Below, piece by piece: positions 14,504 through 20,073 of a stretch of 20,073 bases of DNA; the first letter of the stretch is position 1, and each line of letters opens with the position of its first letter. Under the pieces are notes generated by a model. It saw only the letters and a list, made by a program, of their open reading frames with translations. It was not told the DNA's origin and searched no databases. The stretch is from Mucilaginibacter sp. Its GTDB lineage: Bacteria > Bacteroidota > Bacteroidia > Sphingobacteriales > Sphingobacteriaceae. The translations under genes were made by a program, and so were the position numbers. The DNA lies in assembly GCA_028288315.1 (NCBI GenBank), contig JAQBNY010000076.1:1-20073 (forward strand). The letters are read 5' to 3'.

Positions 14504-16228
14504 ATGCTTCAAAAGCTAATCATACAAAATTACGCGCTGATTGATAACCTGGAGATCAATTTTGATAAGGGCCTAAACATTCTTACCGGCGAAACCGGCG
14601 CAGGTAAATCCATTATCCTGGGGGCCTTGTCTTTAATATTAGGACAGCGTGCCGAGAGTCGTTATTTTTTTAATCAACAGAAAAAATGTGTTATAGAAGG
14701 CTCGTTTAAAATAGCCGGGTTTCACCTTAATGCATTTTTTGAAGAAAACGACCTGGACTATGAGGGTGAAACCGTACTGCGTCGTGAAATATCTGCAGAT
14801 GGTAAATCACGCGCTTTTATAAATGATACCCCGGTTAACCTTACCCTCATAAAAAATTTGGGTGAACGGTTAATAGATATTCATTCCCAGCATGCCACAC
14901 AAGAAATTAATGACCCCGATTTTCAGTTATTAGTGGTTGATGGTGTGGCAGGGCATCAAGAGTTATTAAATATCTATCAATCAAAATTCCGTGCGTATAA
15001 AAAATCAGTTACGCAGTTGCAGCAATTGATAGAGCAAAACGATAAAGCCAAAGCAGATCTTGATTACTACCAGTTTCAGTTTGATGAACTGGAGAAGGCT
15101 GCCATAAGCAATGACGAGCAAGAGTTATTAGAAAAGGAATTATATACCCTTAATAACGCAGAAGAGATAAAGCGCAATTTATCAGGCGCTCATTATTTAA
15201 TGCACGAGGGCGAAACATCTGCCATAATCCAGTTGCGTGAGGCGGGGCAGCAATTATCAGCCATAGAGAAATTTAACCCCGAGGTTGAAGAACTGCACGA
15301 GCGATTAAAGAGCACACTTATTGAACTAAAAGATATAGCTGCAGAGGTAGAAATATTAGATCAGAAGACACATACAGATGAAGCGCGAGCCGAGGAAGTG
15401 AACACTCGTTTGAGTTTGTTGTACAACCTGCAAAAGAAACACCGTGTTAACAGTAACGAAGAACTGTTGGCTATACAAGAGGACCTATCTGACAAGATAC
15501 AGCAGGCGGTTTTTGGTGATGAAGCGGTAGAGAAATTGCAAAAACAAATAAGCGCCGATAAACAGGATTTGGAAAAACTGGCAGCAGAACTTTCTGCTAA
15601 CCGTACCAAAGCCATCCCGGTAATACAGGAGAAGGTTTTGGCTACCCTTACTGAAATGGGCATGGGTAATTCAGCATTAGAGATAGAGCAAATAGTCCGC
15701 AAGTCAGAGAGTCCGCAAGTCGGTAAGACAGAAAATTCATCTTCGGACTTCCGAACATCTGGAATTTCGGATCATTTCACTAAGACGGGTGTAGATATTA
15801 TTCGCTTTATGTTTTCGGCCAATAAAGGGCATGCCCTGGCAGATATGAGCAAGGTAGCATCCGGTGGTGAGTTAAGCAGGCTAATGCTGAGCATTAAATC
15901 TATTATTGCAGAATATACCGCTTTGCCAACTATTATTTTTGATGAAATAGATACCGGAGTGAGCGGCGAAGTAGCCAATAAAGTAGGGCAGGTAATGGAA
16001 CGCTTATCGCAAAACTTGCAGGTTATTACTATAACCCATCTGCCACAAATTGCAGGAAAGGGTAAAAGCCACTATTTTGTTTACAAAGACGATACTGCTG
16101 CAACCACCTATACCCGCATTAAAAAGCTGGACGATAATGAACGTGTGTTAGAAATTGCCAAAATGTTGAGTGGCGACAAACCTGGCGAAAGCGCATTGCA
16201 GAATGCCCGGGAGTTGCTAAATTCTTAA
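14504..16228 (+). CDS. recN: DNA repair protein RecN (SMC-like ATPase) with an internal insertion
   Basis: This 574-residue protein is a cytoplasmic SMC-like ATPase acting early in double-strand-break repair with RecA. The N-terminal ATPase lobe opens MLQKLIIQNYALIDNLEINF and has Walker A GETGAGKS at residues 29-36. DIHSQHATQEI follows, then a long coiled coil (about 150-380). The C-terminal lobe has FMFSANKGHALADMSKVASGGELSRLMLSIK (signature) and Walker B IIFDEIDTG with D480/E481, then ITHLPQIA. Between LEIE and TKTGVDIIRF there is a linker of about 35 residues, low in complexity (SESPQVGKTENSSSDF), where homologues have roughly ten. The DNA underneath is an imperfect palindrome (15694-15775). 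The reading frame is intact, so the protein is probably functional. Confidence 0.95.
   Translation: MLQKLIIQNYALIDNLEINFDKGLNILTGETGAGKSIILGALSLILGQRAESRYFFNQQKKCVIEGSFKIAGFHLNAFFEENDLDYEGETVLRREISADGKSRAFINDTPVNLTLIKNLGERLIDIHSQHATQEINDPDFQLLVVDGVAGHQELLNIYQSKFRAYKKSVTQLQQLIEQNDKAKADLDYYQFQFDELEKAAISNDEQELLEKELYTLNNAEEIKRNLSGAHYLMHEGETSAIIQLREAGQQLSAIEKFNPEVEELHERLKSTLIELKDIAAEVEILDQKTHTDEARAEEVNTRLSLLYNLQKKHRVNSNEELLAIQEDLSDKIQQAVFGDEAVEKLQKQISADKQDLEKLAAELSANRTKAIPVIQEKVLATLTEMGMGNSALEIEQIVRKSESPQVGKTENSSSDFRTSGISDHFTKTGVDIIRFMFSANKGHALADMSKVASGGELSRLMLSIKSIIAEYTALPTIIFDEIDTGVSGEVANKVGQVMERLSQNLQVITITHLPQIAGKGKSHYFVYKDDTAATTYTRIKKLDDNERVLEIAKMLSGDKPGESALQNARELLNS
15694..15775. repeat. Palindromic element inserted in frame within recN
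   Basis: The left arm holds two direct copies of agtccgcaagtc (15694-15705 and 15710-15721, period 16). The right arm holds cggacttccgaac (15744-15756) and tttcggatca (15765-15774), which are their imperfect reverse complements. The core hairpin 15711-15728 / 15740-15756 matches at 14 of 17 positions plus one bulge. The stretch encodes a low-complexity linker at about residues 397-424. The palindrome is seen directly; that it arrived as a mobile repeat is inferred. Confidence 0.6.
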
Positions 16229-16343
16229 GATGGCAGACTTATAGGTTACGAAATATTAAGGGATGATATAGGTCAATGAAAAATCGCAATTCTTAATCGT
16301 AAATAAAAAATATAACTTTACCGCACTTATAAAATTAAAAACA

Positions 16344-17156
16344 ATGGCTTATAATTTATTAAAAGGGAAAAAAGGAATTATTTTCGGGGCGCTTAACGAG
16401 CAATCTATCGCCTGGAAAGTGGCTCAGCGCTGCGTTGAAGAAGGTGCGGAAATAGTTTTAACTAATTCGCCGCTTGCATTACGTATGGGCGAGCTAAATA
16501 AGCTTGCAGAGGAATGTAATGCTCCTGTTATCCCGGCGGATGTAACCAGCAATGAGGATGTTGCCAACCTGTTCACCAAATCAATGGAGCATTTTGGTGG
16601 CGGTGTCGATTTTATATTGCACTCAATAGGTATGAGTGTTAACGTACGTAAAGGCATTGCCTATACCGATAACAACTACGAATTTACCCACAAGGGATTA
16701 GATATATCAGCATTAAGCTTTCACCGCGTATTACAAACTGCCATGAAAATGGATGCTTTAAACGAGTGGGGATCAGTAGTGGCCCTTACTTACATTGCAG
16801 CCCAGCGTGTATTTCCTGATTATAATGATATGGCCGATAACAAAGCTTATCTGGAAAGTATAGCACGTAACTTTGGTTACCAGTATGGTGTTAAAAAACA
16901 TGTGCGTATCAATACAGTGTCGCAATCACCAACCCGCACTACAGCAGGTAGTGGAGTTAAAGGTTTTGACGGTTTTATAAACTATGCCGAAAAAATGAGT
17001 CCGCTGGGGAATGCTGATGCAAACCAATGTGCTGATTATTGTGTAAGCTTGTTTAGCGACCTTACCAAAATGGTTACAATGCAAAACCTGTTCCATGATG
17101 GTGGTTTCTCTTTCACAGGGGTTACAGCCGCTGTTATTGAGCAAATGGAAAAATAA
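16344..17156 (+). CDS. fabI: Enoyl-[acyl-carrier-protein] reductase, FabI type
   Basis: This 270-residue cytoplasmic short-chain-dehydrogenase-fold enzyme performs the NAD(P)H-dependent final reduction of each fatty-acid elongation cycle. The FabI form of the nucleotide motif, KKGIIFGALNEQSIAWKVA, lies at residues 9-27. VDFILHSIG follows at about 88-96. The catalytic residues Y150, Y160 and K167 have the FabI spacing (Y-x9-Y-x6-K), identical to E. coli Y146/Y156/K163. VRINTVSQSPTRTTAG then precedes the substrate loop, and the C-terminus has HDGGFSFTGV. All key residues are intact. The 115-base gap before it has an imperfect -7 match (TAACTTTA, 16313-16320), and no clear terminator separates it from recN, so some read-through is possible. 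Its own terminator is at 17231-17258. Confidence 0.95.
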   Translation: MAYNLLKGKKGIIFGALNEQSIAWKVAQRCVEEGAEIVLTNSPLALRMGELNKLAEECNAPVIPADVTSNEDVANLFTKSMEHFGGGVDFILHSIGMSVNVRKGIAYTDNNYEFTHKGLDISALSFHRVLQTAMKMDALNEWGSVVALTYIAAQRVFPDYNDMADNKAYLESIARNFGYQYGVKKHVRINTVSQSPTRTTAGSGVKGFDGFINYAEKMSPLGNADANQCADYCVSLFSDLTKMVTMQNLFHDGGFSFTGVTAAVIEQMEK

Positions 17157-17230
17157 ACTGTTCTATGCTCCGTTCTGCTAAAAGCGGAACATAGGGAACA
17201 AAAGAGAAAGACTAAAAAGAGTTTTAATAG

Positions 17231-17258
17231 AAAAAGGCGCCTGTATGGCGCCTTTTTT
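17231..17258. terminator. Bidirectional terminator between fabI and the lipoprotein gene
   Basis: aaaaaggcgcc (17231-17241) and ggcgccttttt (17247-17257) form an 11-base perfect stem with loop tgtat. T-runs result on both strands, as expected between convergent genes. Confidence 0.9.
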
Positions 17259-17285
17259 GTCTGAAATTTTATTAATCAAATAAAC

Positions 17286-17687
17286 TTAATTAGAGTCTAC
17301 TAATACAATTTTTACACCGGCATTATCAGGGATCGGAGTTGTTTGTAGCCCATCGTAGTTTTGTGCATACAATACCAGTTTACCTACATTGTATGTATAA
17401 CTAAAGGTAGTGCCATTATAAACTTCAGGAATCTGTTCCCAAACGCCATTAGTAAACGATAGGTAAACTAATACACCTGCATGGTCGGTGGCATAACTGT
17501 CAAGTTCAGGTACGCTAACTTCTGCAGAATAAGTTTTGCCATTATCAGTTGATACCCAGCTGGAAGAATTTACACTTGTTAAAATGGTTAAGTTGGGGTT
17601 TGGTGCAACTACAGTTTCTTTTTTGCACGACGATGCCGTTAATAACACTACTACAGCTACGCATAAAATAGATAGAATTTTTTTCAT
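17286..17687 (-). CDS. Small hypothetical lipoprotein
   Basis: This 133-residue protein is of unknown function. MKKILSILCVAVVVLLTASSC is a lipoprotein signal peptide with the lipobox ending at C21; CKKE follows. The mature part (~113 residues) is rich in Ser, Thr, Val and Tyr with alternating hydrophobics (SSWVSTDNGKTYSAEVSV, VLVYLSFTNGVWEQIP, GKLVLYAQNYDG). This suggests a small all-beta domain on the periplasmic or outer face of the envelope. I see no catalytic motif, no SusD-like helices and no repeats. It is a monocistronic unit between the fabI terminator and the clpC terminator. I do not recognise a specific family. Confidence 0.8.
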   Translation of the reverse strand: MKKILSILCVAVVVLLTASSCKKETVVAPNPNLTILTSVNSSSWVSTDNGKTYSAEVSVPELDSYATDHAGVLVYLSFTNGVWEQIPEVYNGTTFSYTYNVGKLVLYAQNYDGLQTTPIPDNAGVKIVLVDSN

Positions 17688-17915
17688 TGGGTGATTTTAT
17701 TAAGTTTTAACGTTCAGAATCTGCATTAAATTATGTTTATCCGATCCCGTTATGACAATATGAATAAAATTTTATAAAAAGGTTTAACTAAGCCAGCCAA
17801 TTAGTTATTTTTTTTGAACGAAACAACTATTCACACTTCGCCTTTAATGTCATTAACTGCCCAAGTACCGTGCCAATGCTAAGTTTATATAAAGCGCCGT
17901 TGATAGCAAAAAAAC

Positions 17916-17949
17916 AAAAAGCCCGCTTGCGTAAGCAAGCGGGCTTTTT
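17916..17949 (-). terminator. Intrinsic terminator of clpC
   Basis: aaaaagcccgcttgc (17916-17930) and gcaagcgggcttttt (17935-17949) pair perfectly over 15 bases around a 4-base loop. On the minus strand the stem is followed by ttttt, then gttttttt. It lies 22 bases after the clpC stop. Beyond it, 17950-17971 is only the short 3' untranslated stretch. Confidence 0.92.
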
Positions 17950-17971
17950 AATTATCTATTTCGAGGAAGAA

Positions 17972-20073
17972 TTATTTCTTTTCTTCTTCTTCGGGTTTGG
18001 GTTCGTTCTTTTTGTCGATAACCTTTATCTCGTTGGTTTCTTTGTCAAAATCAACCATTAAAGTATCGCCGTCGGTAAGTTCACCTTTAAGAATCTCTTC
18101 GGCAATTGGGTCTTCCAGATATTTCTGAATGGCGCGTTTAAGCGGCCTTGCACCAAACTGCGAGTCGTAACCTTTCTCGGCAATAAACTCTTTGGCAGCT
18201 TCAGTAAGCTCAATCTTATAACCAAGGCTGTTTACACGGCCAAATAAGAATCCTAACTCAATGTCAATGATCTTGAAGATCTCTTCTTTACCTAATGAAT
18301 TGAATACGATAACATCATCAATACGGTTCAAGAACTCCGGTGCGAAAGCACGTTTCAGAGCGTTCTCGATAACACCACGTGAGTGAGCATCGGCCTGAGT
18401 AGTTTTAGCGTTTGTGCTAAAGCCTACACCTTGTCCAAAGTCTTTCAACTGGCGTGCACCAATATTTGATGTCATGATGATGATGGTGTTCCTGAAATCA
18501 ACCTTACGGCCTAATGAATCAGTTAATTGACCTTCATCCAATACCTGTAGTAGTATATTAAATACATCTGGGTGGGCTTTTTCAATCTCATCCAGCAATA
18601 CTACGGCATATGGTTTACGGCGTACTTTTTCAGTAAGCTGTCCGCCTTCTTCATACCCAACATAACCCGGAGGCGCGCCCACTAAACGTGATACAGCAAA
18701 TTTCTCCATGTATTCGCTCATGTCAATCTGTATCAGGGCATCCTCAGTATCAAACATAAAACGGGCAAGCTCTTTAGCTAACTCTGTTTTACCTACACCT
18801 GTAGGGCCCAGAAATATGAATGAGCCAATAGGCTTTTTAGGGTCTTTTAAACCTGCACGTGTACGTTGTATAGCACGTGTAAGCTTTTTAATAGCCTCTT
18901 CCTGACCTATGATTTTGGTACCAATGGTTTCGCCCATTGCCAACAGTTTAACACTGTCTGCCTGGCCAACACGTTGTACCGGTATACCGGTCATCATGCT
19001 TACTACTTCGGCAACATTATCTTCAGTTACAGTGTAACGTTTTGATTTTGTCTCGGCTTCCCAAGCAATTTTAGCCTGGTCAAGCTCTTCTAACAAATGT
19101 TTTTCAGTATCACGCAACTTGGCAGCTTCTTCGTATTTCTGACTGCGAACCACCTTGTTCTTTTCAATCTTGATGAGCTCAATTTTTTGCTCAATATCCA
19201 AAATTTCCTGCGGAACATGAATGTTGGTTAAGTGCACACGTGAGCCCGATTCATCTAAAGCGTCAATAGCCTTGTCTGGTAAAAAGCGGTCGGTAATGTA
19301 ACGGGTAGTTAAAGCAACGCAAGCGTTAATAGCTTCCTCTGTATAAGTTACCCCGTGGTGCTCTTCGTACTTCTCTTTGATACGGTTAAGTATTTCAACA
19401 GTTTCATCAGGAGTAGCAGGCTCAACCATTACTTTTTGGAAACGACGGTCTAAAGCACCATCTTTTTCAATATACTGGCGGTATTCATCAAGCGTAGTTG
19501 CACCAATGCATTGTATCTCTCCGCGAGCCAAAGCCGGCTTAAACATGTTTGATGCATCTAATGATCCTGAAGCACCACCTGCACCTACAATAGTGTGTAT
19601 CTCGTCGATAAACAAAATTACATCCGGAGATTTTTCCAGCTCGTTCATTACAGCTTTCATACGCTCCTCAAATTGTCCGCGGTATTTTGTACCTGCAACT
19701 AATGAGGCCAGATCTAAAGTAACTACGCGTTTGTTAAACAATACACGTGATACTTTACGCTGTACAATACGCAGGGCAAGTCCCTCTGCAATGGCAGATT
19801 TACCAACACCCGGCTCACCTATTAAAATAGGGTTGTTCTTTTTACGGCGAGATAATATTTGTGATACTCGTTCAATTTCTTTTTCGCGACCAACAATTGG
19901 ATCTAGTTTACCTTCTTCGGCAGCTTTGGTTAAGTCGCGGCCAAAGTTGTCCAATACCGGGGTTTTTGATTTAATGTCAGAAACCTTTTTAGGCTGACTG
20001 AATGAATCTTCTTCTTTAAAGTCGTCATCGCCACCGGTTGATGATCCAGGCATTTCATCTGTAACGTCGCTTT
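17972..20073 (-). CDS. clpC: ClpC-type AAA+ unfoldase of the Clp protease (N-terminus outside window)
   Basis: The frame is open at the right edge, so the ATG at 20053 is internal and about 140 N-terminal residues (the Clp-N repeats) lie outside. Visible, in order: a short acidic linker; AAA+ module 1 with Walker A GEPGVGKS (nt ~19820-19797) and Walker B ILFIDEIHT; a short middle domain with a UVR-like motif YEEAAKLRDTEKHLLEELD; module 2 with Walker A GPTGVGKTEL (nt ~18812-18783) and Walker B VVLLDEIEKAH; the ClpP-docking loop GQGVGF (nt ~18437-18420); and the D2-small domain (GARPLKRAIQ). The tail is acidic and basic (KPEEEEKK). The short UVR middle domain and the ClpP loop point to ClpC rather than ClpB or ClpA. 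It unfolds substrates for ClpP degradation in the cytoplasm. clpP is not in the window. Confidence 0.95.
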   Translation of the reverse strand, partial: SDVTDEMPGSSTGGDDDFKEEDSFSQPKKVSDIKSKTPVLDNFGRDLTKAAEEGKLDPIVGREKEIERVSQILSRRKKNNPILIGEPGVGKSAIAEGLALRIVQRKVSRVLFNKRVVTLDLASLVAGTKYRGQFEERMKAVMNELEKSPDVILFIDEIHTIVGAGGASGSLDASNMFKPALARGEIQCIGATTLDEYRQYIEKDGALDRRFQKVMVEPATPDETVEILNRIKEKYEEHHGVTYTEEAINACVALTTRYITDRFLPDKAIDALDESGSRVHLTNIHVPQEILDIEQKIELIKIEKNKVVRSQKYEEAAKLRDTEKHLLEELDQAKIAWEAETKSKRYTVTEDNVAEVVSMMTGIPVQRVGQADSVKLLAMGETIGTKIIGQEEAIKKLTRAIQRTRAGLKDPKKPIGSFIFLGPTGVGKTELAKELARFMFDTEDALIQIDMSEYMEKFAVSRLVGAPPGYVGYEEGGQLTEKVRRKPYAVVLLDEIEKAHPDVFNILLQVLDEGQLTDSLGRKVDFRNTIIIMTSNIGARQLKDFGQGVGFSTNAKTTQADAHSRGVIENALKRAFAPEFLNRIDDVIVFNSLGKEEIFKIIDIELGFLFGRVNSLGYKIELTEAAKEFIAEKGYDSQFGARPLKRAIQKYLEDPIAEEILKGELTDGDTLMVDFDKETNEIKVIDKKNEPKPEEEEKK

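Noticed and set aside
15694..15721. Two direct repeats in recN as a CRISPR-like array
   Set aside because: There are only two 12-base copies with a 4-base gap. There are no spacers and no cas genes, and the unit belongs to a palindrome.
17163..17193. Additional hairpin after fabI
   Set aside because: The stem needs a four-base bulge and has no T-run. The hairpin at 17231-17258 explains termination better.
17870..18061. Plus-strand open frame over the clpC 3' end
   Set aside because: It runs through the clpC terminator, and its Phe/Leu-rich tail is the reverse of the Glu/Lys-rich ClpC C-terminus.
19377..19997. 206-codon plus-strand open frame inside clpC
   Set aside because: It is antisense to strongly conserved AAA+ coding sequence. 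Its Ser/Arg-rich product looks like a shadow frame.

Overview
The window looks like chromosome from a member of the Bacteroidota, most likely Sphingobacteriaceae (Mucilaginibacter/Pedobacter-like). I base this on protein style and on promoters, not on a database match. The DNA is AT-rich. Ribosome binding sites are weak. Several genes are preceded by a TAnnTTTG-type -7 element, which is characteristic of this phylum. Gene families typical of the group are present: an FtsX-like permease, a tandem DUF1080 protein, an M23/bactofilin pair and a BlaI/M56 pair.

Layout: 1-674 is the C-terminal end of a MacB/FtsX-type ABC permease. 811-995 holds what looks like the collapsed remnant of a Tat-exported Gfo/Idh/MocA-type oxidoreductase, followed by a secreted two-domain DUF1080 protein (1015-2385). 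A bidirectional terminator separates that gene from a convergent bacilliredoxin gene (2912-2502). 3109-4386 is a two-gene cell-envelope operon, a membrane-anchored M23 endopeptidase and a bactofilin. 4756-10122 carries three separately transcribed metabolic genes, ahcY, pdxJ and gcvP. They are linked through the methyl/one-carbon cycle and PLP, and each has its own terminator or promoter. A stand-alone receiver protein (10435-10854) overlaps tail to tail with an MBL-fold hydrolase (11621-10851). 11898-14365 is a BlaI-type repressor and M56 peptidase operon with two matching operator palindromes set around its promoter. recN (14504-16228) and fabI (16344-17156) follow. The right end has a small lipoprotein gene (17687-17286) and the C-terminal ~700 residues of ClpC (minus strand, running off the edge).

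Most of the window is housekeeping, and I see no obvious new defence or mobile system. The points most worth a second look are: an 82-bp palindromic element that seems to have inserted in frame into recN; the BlaI/M56 sensor unit, whose peptidase carries about seven 23-residue repeats and a proline-rich tail in place of a penicillin-binding sensor, with its putative operators readable in the DNA; the oxidoreductase remnant; and a 25-bp-stem hairpin after ahcY followed by a possible small RNA.
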